NCBI GenBank assembly: GCA_963920525.1
Contig: OY986436.1
Location: 11,211,001-11,275,000 of the forward strand
From: Dichetophora obliterata
Lineage: Eukaryota > Arthropoda > Insecta > Diptera > Sciomyzidae
Direction: 5' to 3'
Length of the DNA stretch: 64,000 bases
Below are positions 1-10,492 of this stretch, piece by piece. Numbering within the stretch: the first letter of the stretch is position 1; each line of letters opens with the position of its first letter. The notes under the pieces are model-generated. The model saw nothing but the letters and a program-made list of their open reading frames with translations, searched no databases and had not been told where the DNA came from. A program made the position numbers and the translations under genes.

Positions 1-106
1 CTACCGTTAGCCTACCTGTCATTATGCTATATCTTTGTCATAGGGCACACTTCTGATTTCGTCTGGTCAGACGACAAAGTTCATTTAATGCTTATCGGGT
101 CATTAC
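1..106. other. Flanking DNA left of the outer hAT element
   Basis: No coding or repeat signal is visible. The last eight bases (99-106) are the left copy of a possible 8-bp target duplication of the outer hAT element. Confidence 0.4.
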
Positions 107-250
107 TAGGGATGTGCAAGTAGAAGTTAAAATAAGTCGAAAGTCGATTTTTGCTTAATAATTTTCGACTTTTGGCAATCGACTTTCTGATATTGAAAAA
201 AGTCGAAAGTCGACTTTTAATTTCGACTTTTACTTTCGACTTTTTTCATT
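107..250. repeat. Left subterminal AAGTCGA/TCGACTTT repeats of the outer hAT
   Basis: At least six copies of AAGTCGA or its complement occur here, several as the palindrome AAGTCGACTTT. The same motif recurs at 15945-16020 near the other end. Subterminal short repeats are typical transposase binding sites in hAT elements; binding here is inferred. Confidence 0.6.
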
Positions 251-614
251 TTATGCGAAACAAAAACCTTAACGCTTATCTGAGAACTGTCTTCTCTAAA
301 CTTATACACGAAATCGCTGTTTAACAACAAATAAAGTAGCGTTGGCAACTCTTGATTCGATAAATGTAAAATAGTGGTCGTCAAAATTAAAAAATAGATT
401 GCAAGTGGAAGTTTGACAAAGCAAATGCGTATCATCTGATTACGTTACACGTGTAAGAAAATGCTTTAATGAAATTGTCACTATTTGAAAAGCAGGTGAC
501 AATTTTTAACAAAAGCTTATTATTTTTGAGCTTCAAATTTTGTTTTGAACAAAAAAAACATTACAACAAAAACATAGAAATATCAATAATACTGGTTATG
601 TTATTGTTATTTTG

Positions 615-628
615 CCAGAATAGGGCTG
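615..628. repeat. Isolated end of an 18258-18794-type MITE
   Basis: CCAGAATAGGGCTG followed by TA is identical to the right terminus of the MITE at 18258-18794. The matching left end is not found nearby, so this is a truncated copy inside the left hAT segment. Confidence 0.5.
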
Positions 629-786
629 TAAATACAAATATATATTCCTAATATTCAAACTACGCTCAAATGAATTAATTTTTTGTTATAGAAAACCAGA
701 GGAATGTTGTGCTTTAAGTCAAATTGGCAAGAATTTAAAACGAGTGCTTACCATTGAAATCACAAAAAATTTACAATTAGGGTATA

Positions 787-1189
787 CACTTCATTTCATA
801 ATTTTCCGAAATCGCAAATTTACGAAAATTTCAGTGCAACTGTTGTTGTTCTGGTTTTCCGAAGATTGCTTAATTTTAATCATCTATTGAGTTGATGAAA
901 AATAATCGTCGGAAATTTGCGAAGAAAAGATGTGTTCAATGCGCACAAGCAACTGTGTTTCATGAGAAAAAAAACAACATCCTGAAAGGTCTTCTTAAAA
1001 ATATTTCATATAATTTAGTTTTTCATTTATTTTCTTAATTTTTCACAATTCTACGGCAACAACAAATGTTTCAATAAATTAACAGTTTGCGCATTGTCAG
1101 TTTGACAAATATTTTGGAAAAAAATTTAAAAGCAGTCGCTCACTTCAACTCGTCGTAAATTTGCGATTTCAAAAAATTACGAAGTGAGG
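787..1189. mobile_element. Small MITE-like insert in the left arm of element A
   Basis: The left end (CACTTCATTTCATAATTTT, then GAAATCGCAAATTTACG) pairs with the right end ending CGTAAATTTGCGATTTC and ATTACGAAGTG. The block is absent from the opposite inverted-repeat arm, where GGTATACACT runs directly into AGGGTGTCCC. It is therefore an insertion of about 400 bp with ~35-bp imperfect inverted repeats. No open frame is seen, and the target duplication cannot be resolved. Confidence 0.5.
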
Positions 1190-1675
1190 TGTGTCCCAAA
1201 AATAAAAATTTTTTTTTGCTCACGCGTTTTTTCGTAGATTTTAGGGTAAGGAAATTTTGAATTTTGTTTAAAAATTTTTTGGAAGTGGTTTAGAGGTCGC
1301 ACAAATTGGTTTTTTGTCAAAAAACGTGGTTCCCTGCCATATTTTAAAAATAATTTAAGATTTTGTCATTAAATAATTTTTTTAGATCTTAAGTTAACAG
1401 TTCATAAGAAAAACGTCCAATCTTTCATTTTATGTTCAAAAACCACCAGGTTTGTCAGCGATTTTTTCCATATGGCAGATTAAACTAAAATTTTTTAGTT
1501 TTTTTTTTCAAAAACATTGACTTTAACGATTTATAACTTTTAAAATTTCTATTAAAGTTACAAAAACATGCAGTTTAAAAGATAAATAAATTCTAAACAA
1601 TTTTCATAAAAAAAATGTTTAATTAGTCGTTACTAACCCAGAGTTATCTACATTTGTCGAATTCAATCCATTGAA
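1190..1675. repeat. Left long terminal inverted repeat arm of element A
   Basis: This block reappears as the reverse complement at 14118-14640, from GTGTCCCAAAA through GTTAACTTAAGATCT-type sequence to CAATCCATTG. Differences are scattered substitutions and small indels, so the arms are old or were not homogenised recently. Confidence 0.75.
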
Positions 1676-2054
1676 CCGAACATGATTTCAACTGTTTTTT
1701 TATTATTTCTTTTGAGTTTCATTCACAATGCGAGCCTAAGCCTCATTCACAATGCGAGCTACAATTTAGGTTTTATTTCATCACTTTCTTTCTGTTTCTC
1801 TTCTTTGTTTCTCATCTTTCTCATCTTTCTCTTTGTTATCTTTCAATCAACTGTTAAATAGAAAAATCGATCATCTGTTATTTCTACATTCGTTGGTACA
1901 AAAAACTGAAATAAACTTTCTGTGCTACAAAAATTAAAAAAATTTCAAGCAATCGTGTCTTTTTCAAGAAATAAATAGTAAAACTGAAGTGTTATTGATC
2001 AGGAATATCGGTGCTATAGCGCAGTAAAAATATTTATGAATTTAAAGTCGAATT

Positions 2055-2443
2055 ATGGCTATGTTAAAAACAAGAAATGTGCGGCTTGTGGGTAAAATTA
2101 TTAATGCATTTGACTTGGCAAAACCGCTAACAAAAATTGAAGTAATGCGAAGATTTTTTTATTTGCATATGTTCAACAAATATACTATAACAGAAAGTGC
2201 TGAAATTGTAGCAAAAAATATTAAAGCATTGTGGAAAACAAATCAAGAGATCCGAAACATGTCTCGAAAAATCACAAAATTGCACTCGAAGTGGGTATGT
2301 CTAAAAAAAGCCAAATTTAGAAATAACAGCAGCCAGATTAAAAAAATAAAGAATTTTCTGGACGACTTGAATTGTTTGTTCAAGAAAACACTTCCCGTAA
2401 AGTCTATGAGGCCAAAAAGATATAAATTTAAGAACGTGCCAAC
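2055..2443 (+). pseudogene. Element A transposase-like protein, N-terminal fragment
   Basis: An open frame of about 129 codons, rich in lysine and arginine, is cut at 2443 by the LTR retrotransposon. The same frame resumes after the 4-bp CAAC duplication at 12995. The region with an IKALWK...SRKITKLHSKW pattern resembles the KIWKRAEIP...IRKKLQNLTLLY stretch in the N-terminal part of element B (near residues 67-92), so I take it as the equivalent DNA-binding or N-terminal region. The function is inferred from that resemblance only. The protein is not functional in this state. Confidence 0.5.
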
Positions 2444-4939
2444 TGTAATGGTAAAATGAACATTGGGAGATTATTTATTTAATTTTTTTTTCCTTTCAAT
2501 TCCTCAATGTAATCAGCAAGAGGACAATAGTGGTCGACACGTACTGGCAGTGGCTTTGCTCGTCGGATAGGGGAGAGGGGACTTTACTATGCCTCTTTGC
2601 ATCACCTTACAAGAAAAACTACGTGTCTCTCTGAAACTAAATAAAAGCAAAATGTTATGAAAAGATAAAATATTGAACTACTAAAATAAACTAACGGAAA
2701 CTAGGTTTAAATCTAACATCGACGTTATTCTTTATGCCATCATGACTTATGCTGTTTTAGCCATTTAATGCCCATTACCCAACCTAGGCTTTCAAACTTT
2801 TCCAACAATTATTTGATTGAAAACCCCCTTAACATCCCTCTGTTCAGCTTAGTGTTAAGGTTACATCTTAAAAAAATTAGTAACACATGATTTTGTTTTG
2901 CTTACTATTGTGTTCAATTTTATTTTATGCTATTGACCATAGATTCAAATGACATGTTAAGAGTAATATATAAAGAGTAAAATGATAATAGTAACACGTA
3001 AAGAGTAATATGTACAATCGAATGCGATAGAGACATTAGCTTCTAAGTTAAATTTTATATTGTTTTGCATTGCTTTCCTTTCGTCATATTTTTTTACCAT
3101 TTACTCTCTTACTTAAGATTACGTTCTTTGAACGCTAAATAACATTAATATCGTAAACGCAATAAAACAACGATCATCAACGTAGCATCGTAGTAGAGAG
3201 TGTAGATATAAAATGAGCATGTTGTCTTTTTTTTTTTTATTTTTTTTTTTACGTTGATATTTTATCTATAACAACCAAGATTTCTTAATACATCTTTCTT
3301 TCTTTGCGGACCTCTCTTTTTCTCATTGGTATATCTCTTTTTCCTTATTTTTTTGGTTTTTTTTTTTTTAATAGATTACGTTAAGCGAACTTATATAAGT
3401 ATATAAAAAAATAGCGCAAGGAAAGCTTAAACATATATAAAAATGTATGCAAGTGTAAATTAAACGTGTTAGCTAAGTTATTTTTTTCTTTTTGGAAATA
3501 TTTAAATTTTCTTATGCAGTTGACTTTATAATAAGTTATTATTTATTTTATAATAGTCTAAATTCACTTCAATTTGTTTATAAATGTATTATAGTTTCTT
3601 TATAAAAATATTAAAAAAAAAAACAAAACAAATAAAGTAACTCACTTGATCATGATGACACTGCGACAGGCCTGCTGCTATGTTCCATGATGATGCTGCA
3701 ACTAGCTTTGTTTTATATACACGTTTAAAGTTTGGGTATATAAATTATATATTATTTTTTTTTTGTGTTTTTTTTTCTGACCTTTTAACTAATTTTAATT
3801 TTCTTTTATATATTATTCATTACTATAACCACTTTTCTTGCCTTATTTTTAACTTTTAGATTAAACTTTACATTGAATTTAACTTTTGCTTAAACCACTA
3901 ATTTTACTTTTATCGTTTTTTTTCTCTCTATTAATTTAATTTTAAGTAAATTGAAAAATTAGCGACCAGTTAACATGTGGAGCGTAAGCTAATATAGATC
4001 AGGCTAATTGTTGCGCTCTGTTTCTGTCTTCTTTATAATGATGCTCTGGAGCATGTGGAAGACTGCAAAATGAAAAAAAATAATCCAGGGGCTTTTCTGG
4101 ACAAATGTTCGTCTTTCCTCTCATTCATCCACTATTGTTGTATTACTTTACTTAATTAGCGATGACTTTAGATTTAATTACACAGTGTGTGAAATCATAA
4201 TGACACGTGTGAGATAAATCCCCTAAAATTTTTAGGTTTTATTAATCTTTATATAAATTACAAGCACTATACTCAATATTACCTGTCGGGGATTTATTCA
4301 AGTGCTTGTGGAAATACATATACAAATTATATGTTGATTTTTTATTCTTTTCTTTTTTTTTTTTTTTTTTTACTTGTTATTCTTTAAATAACTTTAGCAA
4401 ATTTTACAAGTGCTTAAAGCTTAAAATGACTAAAGAATTTTACGTTGCTTCTAAAGAATTAATTTTTAGTTTCAACTTTTCACTTTGGGATCCTGGTTAA
4501 GAAAGAAAGATTATACCGAAGAAATCTTCAAGCTGGCTTGGGTATACATATTTCTTATAATGTTTTGCTTTAGCGAGTTTGTCTACAATTAAAGCTTGAA
4601 AGTGCTGCCAAATTAATAAAAGTTAAAAGAGGAAGTAACGAGAAGCTTTTACAGCTTGTTCCAAAAGAAATGAAAAATATTTATCAAATAATTTTGTAGC
4701 ATTTTATAGATTTCTTATAGATTCTAAGATTCTGAGTAAATACATAAGCTCAGCAATATTTTAGTTACTCAGTACAAGTGACTAAATAAATTATCACTAA
4801 CAGTTTTAGTGTGTTTTGTTATTAACTCTTTATTTTCAACACGAGAATTTTTTTTTTTACTTTTTTTTTTTTTTTAATGAATTTTTTTTGATAGAATTAC
4901 GAACATTTGATACCGTGATAACGTATTTCAGTCGTCACA
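2444..4939 (-). repeat. 3' LTR (left copy), 2496 bp
   Basis: It is almost identical to 10493-12990. The differences I see are homopolymer lengths (T runs near 3230, 3760 and 4870) and AATG versus ATAAAG near the right edge. No purine-rich tract is obvious at the internal edge, which on the element strand reads AATTAACTGCTT just before TGTGACGACTG; that is unusual for this class. Confidence 0.92.
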
Positions 4940-4993
4940 AAGCAGTTAATTTTGAGAACATTAGTTACGAAAAATGAACTGAAAAACGCAATA

Positions 4994-7900
4994 TTAAGAT
5001 TTGGCTACTGCTACTGCTGATCTTTGAATATCTTTAGTGTGATATGTTCCTACTGAACGACCCTGAAAATCAATAAGTTCATAATAACAATTACCCACTT
5101 TCTTTTTAACCTTACTTTTTAGAAATTTTGGTGAGAGTTTAGCATTGTATCCAGCTGCTTTATTGCTCTGACTGAAATTCCTGCGATATACTACGTCGCC
5201 TGCTTTAAATTCAACGGTTCTGCTTCTTAAGTTATAAGTTTTTCGGTTTGTCTCATAAGCAGTTTTTAAGTTATTTTTCACCTTTTCTCTAATCATTTGC
5301 AATTTATCTGCTGTTTCAATTATATTTTCTCCTTCTTCAACCATCTTTAGTTTTCTCATTAATTCATAACTATTGCCATGGTTAACCATATGTTGGCCGA
5401 AAAGGACATTGTAGGGCGAAAATCCAATCGCAATATGATGCGAACTTCGAAGCGCAACTGAAATTTGACTTAAATGAATGTCCCACTCTCGCTGATCTTT
5501 GCCAAGATATGACCTTATGGCTGCAATTATTGACCTATTTACCCTCTCTGATGAATTTGACTGTGGAGAGTAAATGGCAGTTAAAATATGCTTGATGCCA
5601 TATTTCTCAAGAAAATTCTCAAATTGTATCGATTTAAACTGAGATCCATTATCAGTTATAACAAACTCAGGAACTCCAAATATGTGAAACACGCTTGCTT
5701 CCAGATATTCTATTAAAACGGCAGAGGAAAAATTGCGTACGGCTTTTAACAATGGAAACTTAGACATATGATCTAGAATTATAAAAATTCCAATATTTCC
5801 CGATTTTGACCGAGGATATGGACCCAAAAGATCCATATAAATACGTTGGAATGGGCGATCCGGCTTAGCTTGGTAACCCATCGGTGATCGTAAAACGGTA
5901 TTTGGCGCTTTGGACTGACGACAAATATCACAATTAGCAATAAAATTCATAACTTGCGTAGCCATTTTGGGCCAAAAAAAATTTCTTCGTAATTTTTCTA
6001 TAGTTTTTCCAATACCTCCATGTGCAGATGTAGGAATACAATGTGCTTGTTCTATAACATCCTTCGTTAAGTTTTGGGGAACCCACAGTTTCCACGCAGA
6101 CGACTCAGAAATTTCATCACCTTTTGAAAATTCAGTTTTCTTGTAAATATATCCATCAATGATTCGAATATCCGGCAATCTGTTCTGATTTTCCTCTATA
6201 TGCTTTCGTAGGTTTTGGTACTGATCAGAATCGAATTGCTCAGAATTCAAATCAATCTCAGGACATACATCAAAAGCACAAACTTCCAGAGAAGATAAAC
6301 GCGACAAAGCGTCAGGAACAACATTTAACGTGCCTTTCCGGTGCTCAATAGAAAAATTGAAACCCTGAAGTTTAAGAGACCACCGCGCTAGCCTGCCGTT
6401 AAGATCTGGTTGTCTCATCAGCCATTTAAGGCTAGCGTGATCTGTGATAACCTTAAATTCATGGCCTTCAATATACTCCCTGAACTTTTCAATGCTTTTT
6501 ATTGCGGCCAAACATTCTAGTTCAGTAATGCAGTAGTTTTTCTGCGCTCGATTTAGCTTATAAGAATAATAAGCTATGGGTTTTTCTACTCCCTGCTCAT
6601 CCTCTTGCGCTAAAACTCCACCTACGCCGGTGTTTGAAGCATCACATTGAATTAGAAACGGGCGATCGAAATCTGCAGTAACCAAAACTGGTGCCGTTGT
6701 CAAACTTTCTTTTACCTTTTCAAAGGCTATTTGAGCGTCTGGAGTCCACACGAAACATTTTGTTTTCCGGGTTAGATCAGTTAACGGTGCAGTGAGAGAA
6801 GCGTAGTCCTCAATAAAGCGTCTGTACCACCCAGCTAATCCCAGAAAGCTACGAACTTCCCGTACGGATTTTGGTGCTGAAAGATTGCGTATCGCAGATA
6901 CCTTTTCAGAATCTGGTTTAATACAACCGTTTCCAATAATGTATCCCAAATATCTAACCTCTTTAAGGCACCACTTGCATTTGGCAATATTCAAAGTCAG
7001 ACCCGCTTTACGAAGTAGCTGAGCCACCTCACTTAACAGACAAATATGCTCTTCAAAATTATCGGACAAAAGCAGCAAGTCATCTAAATACACAAACACT
7101 CTACTCTTTAAGTTTGGTGGAACAATAATGTCCATGAGTCGACACATGGTTTGAGGAGCGTTAGTTAGACCGAAAGGCATAACCTTGAAACGATACAAAG
7201 GCCGATTTGGAACTGTAAAGGCTGTCATGTCACGAGATTCTTGTGCTAGGCCTACCTGCCAAAACGCATGTTTTAGATCTAATGAGGTTATATATTCGGA
7301 TTTTGGTAAACGACTGATAATCCCATTTATCTTCGGTTGAGGGTAAGCGTCTTTAACAGTCACACTATTTAGTTTCCTCGAGTCAAGACACAGTCTAAAC
7401 TTCCCTTCACGCTGAACTACAGCCACTGGACTACTCCAGGAACAATTTGAAGGAGCAGGCTCAATAATGCCCAACTCAAGCATCCTGTCAACCTCTTCAT
7501 GAATCTTTTTTTCGACTGCTGGCGAAACGGAAAAATAACGTTGTTTTATGGGTCGAGCATCTTTTTGTATTTCTATTGAATGCTCTAAGTAAGATGTCTT
7601 ACCAAGACCGTCACGATCAAATGATGGAAACAATTCCATCACCCTATTTAATTTCTTACGATGCTCATCTGTCAAATAATTTTCTGCAGCTTCTTGTTTT
7701 AGTTCATTTACATTAAAATAATATTCGGAATTTCCAAAGCATTTATCGATCAATCCAAACAACCACCAGAAATCAATTCCTAAATAAAGATCTTGTTTCA
7801 GTTCTGGAATAATATAAAATTTTGTCTTTTTTGTTATGTTTCGAAAGGAAACATCAGTCTCGACTATTCCAAGGATTTTGTATTTCTTACCACCAGCTGC

Positions 7901-8419
7901 TTCTATAAATTCATTTAACTTTTTGTATTCTATCCTCTTTCTCAAAAACTCTGAAGCTGCTTTGCCAGAAATACAAGTCAATGACGCACCCGAATCTAAC
8001 AGTCCTAGCAATTTCATACCAAAAACTTCCAAACTAACATATGGTCTGATATCGTTACTAAGCTTTTCTATGGCATTTAAACCTTTTCGGAATGTTATTC
8101 TATTCTTTCTTACACTATTCCAAAATAATTTCATACGCCTCGTACTTCGTTTCACTTTACTAATTTGTTGAGTCATGTTTCTTGAAAACTCTAACGATTC
8201 AGAGAAAATTCTTGCACGCGCTCTTTTATATTCTAATAAACGTTGATGATATGGCTTAATCGGATAACGAATATGATCATGAGATGTTTTAAAAAAGTTC
8301 GCAGTTGGATTTGTTTGAAGTGCTATAGAAACTTGAATAGATTTATCTTTATTTATTTGTTCGAGCGGTAACTGTTGTTGTTGCTCCCGCTCTGCCGACC
8401 GTTTCCCTGGGACTGACAT
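4994..8419 (-). CDS. pol: Pol polyprotein of the LTR retrotransposon
   Basis: The 1141-residue frame is intact. The aspartic protease shows DSGA at 142-145. Reverse transcriptase has its first catalytic Asp near 381 and YLDD at 444-447. RNase H shows Asp593, Glu634 and Asp660. Integrase has the HHCC zinc site (His793, His800, Cys830, Cys833) and the DDE residues Asp863, Asp923 and Glu959. This domain order is that of Ty3/gypsy elements. The frame starts inside the end of gag and is shifted by -1, so it is most likely made as a Gag-Pol fusion by ribosomal frameshifting at 8401-8407; the ATG at 8419 need not be used. It ends only about 55 bp before the LTR, leaving no room for env. The closest group is probably Osvaldo/Ulysses, judged from LTR length and primer. 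Confidence 0.95.
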   Translation of the reverse strand: MSVPGKRSAEREQQQQLPLEQINKDKSIQVSIALQTNPTANFFKTSHDHIRYPIKPYHQRLLEYKRARARIFSESLEFSRNMTQQISKVKRSTRRMKLFWNSVRKNRITFRKGLNAIEKLSNDIRPYVSLEVFGMKLLGLLDSGASLTCISGKAASEFLRKRIEYKKLNEFIEAAGGKKYKILGIVETDVSFRNITKKTKFYIIPELKQDLYLGIDFWWLFGLIDKCFGNSEYYFNVNELKQEAAENYLTDEHRKKLNRVMELFPSFDRDGLGKTSYLEHSIEIQKDARPIKQRYFSVSPAVEKKIHEEVDRMLELGIIEPAPSNCSWSSPVAVVQREGKFRLCLDSRKLNSVTVKDAYPQPKINGIISRLPKSEYITSLDLKHAFWQVGLAQESRDMTAFTVPNRPLYRFKVMPFGLTNAPQTMCRLMDIIVPPNLKSRVFVYLDDLLLLSDNFEEHICLLSEVAQLLRKAGLTLNIAKCKWCLKEVRYLGYIIGNGCIKPDSEKVSAIRNLSAPKSVREVRSFLGLAGWYRRFIEDYASLTAPLTDLTRKTKCFVWTPDAQIAFEKVKESLTTAPVLVTADFDRPFLIQCDASNTGVGGVLAQEDEQGVEKPIAYYSYKLNRAQKNYCITELECLAAIKSIEKFREYIEGHEFKVITDHASLKWLMRQPDLNGRLARWSLKLQGFNFSIEHRKGTLNVVPDALSRLSSLEVCAFDVCPEIDLNSEQFDSDQYQNLRKHIEENQNRLPDIRIIDGYIYKKTEFSKGDEISESSAWKLWVPQNLTKDVIEQAHCIPTSAHGGIGKTIEKLRRNFFWPKMATQVMNFIANCDICRQSKAPNTVLRSPMGYQAKPDRPFQRIYMDLLGPYPRSKSGNIGIFIILDHMSKFPLLKAVRNFSSAVLIEYLEASVFHIFGVPEFVITDNGSQFKSIQFENFLEKYGIKHILTAIYSPQSNSSERVNRSIIAAIRSYLGKDQREWDIHLSQISVALRSSHHIAIGFSPYNVLFGQHMVNHGNSYELMRKLKMVEEGENIIETADKLQMIREKVKNNLKTAYETNRKTYNLRSRTVEFKAGDVVYRRNFSQSNKAAGYNAKLSPKFLKSKVKKKVGNCYYELIDFQGRSVGTYHTKDIQRSAVAVAKS

Positions 8420-9840
8420 TTGCTACAATTTGGTTTCAAAATATTTTCAGCTCCACAGCCATAGCAAAAGATGGTTCTATCTTCCAAACAATCGAAGAAC
8501 CTGTGCCCATCCTGTCTACAATTCCAGCAATTAACCTTATTTAAATTTTCCTCAACATCATTCTTTCGGATCTCACTAATTTCTTCCAAATTATCTGCGA
8601 TCTCGTTTTCAAAACTAATTTCATTTACCTTTCTTGGAAAAGTTCTGTTAAAATTTCGATCAATTTCGACACTTAACGCTTCGCGACGTAAAATTAAATG
8701 TCTCAAGTGCGCAACAGAATTAATCTGCAAGTAAAATAATTCTTTCCTTAATTGTGGTTTTAGATTTCTTCTCAATATTTCTACAAGTTCACCTTCAGGC
8801 AATGGATAACAAAGTCTATCACATAACTGTAAAATGGAATTATAAAATTCGTCAAAACTTTCTGCAGGTAACTGCTTCCGATCACGAATCTTTTCTCGCA
8901 CATCAGTATCAGAAAGATGATCATTGAAGTGTGATTTTAACGCTGCGCATAGCGGTTGCCATTCAATGCCAGCGGCAGTTCGCCTATAGCGCCAATACCA
9001 TTCTCTAGCTTTCCCTAAAAATAAAATGTGGCTATGTTCGCAGAGCAACTGAAAATTACCACCTAAACTATCATTTGTCAGAGCGGTTATCATATAAATA
9101 AATTTGTCGACCGGAACACCAGATGCTGAACCATTGAAAGTAACATTCCAGCTATTAATGAGGTTTGCTACCTTATTGCTGTTGGTCAAAACTATAGAAG
9201 AAGCAGACAAACGTTCTCTACTTTCCCTGGGATTATTTTGTAATGACGGAAAATTTATACGTGGCCACTCAGGCTCTTGAGGTCTATTTAAATTTAGTTT
9301 ATTGAGCTGTTGTGTTAAGCCTGTAATGCAATCTTGCATTTTAGCAAACTGAGATTGGAATCGAAGTTCAACTGTTTCATAAATTCTTTTTTCAATATCC
9401 GAATTACTTTCGTAATGCTGTCTTTCCGACTGATTCATATTTGAAGGCGGAAGTGGTACATTCCTATTGGCATTGTATTGTTGTTTTCTTCTCATGGCCC
9501 GTGTCAAGATCACAGTATCCATATTTTTTGGAATAGCACCTTGAGAAACATCAGGTTGTTCAAAATCAGTTAACGAATCTTTATTAATATCACTATGGCA
9601 TTGCGGACAAGTCAAAGAACTTTCTAGCCATTCAATCATACATTTCTTATGGAAATTATGCTTACAATTAGTCGACACTAAAGTTTGCGATTTATCAAAG
9701 CTTAAACAACAAATTCCACAGACATTGAAATCGGAAATATTTGTAAGAGACATATTCTCTCCACTGTGTCTCACTGCCATGCTAAATCCGACTTTCAAAG
9801 AAATAAAATTTGAGTAATGAACAAAATACCAAACTTTCAA
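8353..9840 (-). CDS. gag: Gag with an N-terminal RING-H2 finger
   Basis: The 495-residue frame is intact. Residues 41-81 form a classic RING-H2 pattern: Cys41, Cys44, Cys59, His61, His64, Cys67, Cys78, Cys81, with WLESSLTCPQC at its end. The middle (about 190-400) has the hydrophobic, Trp-containing make-up of a retrotransposon capsid. Near the C-terminus is a CCHC knuckle (CWNCRQDGHRFFDC) and a second Cys cluster (CYGCG...NCSKC) without the usual His. Possible starts are Met1, Met21 and Met30, all ahead of the RING. RING-H2 domains usually act as E3 ubiquitin ligases; whether this one does is inference. Gag overlaps pol by 67 bases and holds the slippery site. Confidence 0.9.
   Translation of the reverse strand: MKVWYFVHYSNFISLKVGFSMAVRHSGENMSLTNISDFNVCGICCLSFDKSQTLVSTNCKHNFHKKCMIEWLESSLTCPQCHSDINKDSLTDFEQPDVSQGAIPKNMDTVILTRAMRRKQQYNANRNVPLPPSNMNQSERQHYESNSDIEKRIYETVELRFQSQFAKMQDCITGLTQQLNKLNLNRPQEPEWPRINFPSLQNNPRESRERLSASSIVLTNSNKVANLINSWNVTFNGSASGVPVDKFIYMITALTNDSLGGNFQLLCEHSHILFLGKAREWYWRYRRTAAGIEWQPLCAALKSHFNDHLSDTDVREKIRDRKQLPAESFDEFYNSILQLCDRLCYPLPEGELVEILRRNLKPQLRKELFYLQINSVAHLRHLILRREALSVEIDRNFNRTFPRKVNEISFENEIADNLEEISEIRKNDVEENLNKVNCWNCRQDGHRFFDCLEDRTIFCYGCGAENILKPNCSKCQSQGNGRQSGSNNNSYRSNK
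8370..8407 (-). promoter_or_regulatory. Predicted -1 ribosomal frameshift signal at gag-pol
   Basis: On the coding strand the heptamer GGGAAAC lies at 8407-8401. It is read in the gag frame as G GGA AAC, the canonical X XXY YYZ form. After an 8-base spacer, GAGCGG pairs perfectly with CCGCTC across an 18-base loop. It sits in the gag-pol overlap, and pol is in the -1 frame. This is the expected layout for programmed frameshifting; activity has not been shown. Confidence 0.8.
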
Positions 9841-9881
9841 AACCAGTATACAAGGTAAATATGTAAAATTATAAAAAGTTC

Positions 9882-9912
<31 letters not shown>

Positions 9913-10470
9913 TAAATTAAGAATTTAATGTAACCTACACACTACTGAACAGGGTATATATAAATTTGCATAAAAAATCGAAGCATTAGATATATTGAAT
10001 AGATTAATGGATTTTGGTTGTTTTAGTACTATATTAAGTACATGCTGTCTTTACGTTTAAATTCAACTATTGGACAAAGTTATCAACATTTGATATAACT
10101 CTTTGTAATTCCGAATGAATTAAATTCAAACCACAAGCTACAACTCAAAATAAAATATAAAGAAAAGGAATTTCAAACCGGTAGGCATTGTGAATTTAAG
10201 GTAAAGATTTTAAGTAGCAAACGGTCAAGATCTGAATTGAAAAATTTACAATCATTCTTGCACTTCCAGTAAGCTCTCATTAAAATCTTAGCTTAAACCA
10301 ACAACAAAATAACAGAAAACCACTTAAAAATTTAAGTCGAGCAAACAAACTCAAAATGTTGAACATATTGACAAAACTTGGTTATTGAATATAAAGATAA
10401 ATTCATAAAAAAATATTGTTGGATCCTAAAAGATGTTGATTAGATCCTAATGAAGTTCTTATTTGTGTTT
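9841..10470 (-). other. 5' leader of the LTR retrotransposon
   Basis: About 630 bp lie between the primer-binding site and the gag start, AT-rich and without a long frame. It includes a pure T run of about 30 near 9885-9910 on the plus strand. Confidence 0.7.
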
Positions 10471-10488
10471 GCCCCACGTTGGGCGCCA
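10471..10488 (-). promoter_or_regulatory. Primer-binding site for tRNA-Lys
   Basis: The plus strand reads GCCCCACGTTGGGCGCCA, which is the 3' end of a lysine (CUU) tRNA including CCA; the element strand is its complement. It lies four bases from the 5' LTR edge (10493), which fixes the element's polarity as minus. Confidence 0.88.
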
Positions 10489-10492
10489 TTTC

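Noticed and set aside
4306..4500. Small protein in the LTRs (identical copy at 12356-12550)
   Set aside because: It is simply the duplicated LTR, AT-driven and poly-Phe, with no motif.
4940..4993. An env gene or other third ORF in the LTR retrotransposon
   Set aside because: Only ~55 bp lie between pol and the LTR, and no membrane-protein frame is found elsewhere in the element.
7836..8171. Plus-strand reading frames across gag, pol and the transposases
   Set aside because: They are antisense shadows of well-supported minus-strand genes.
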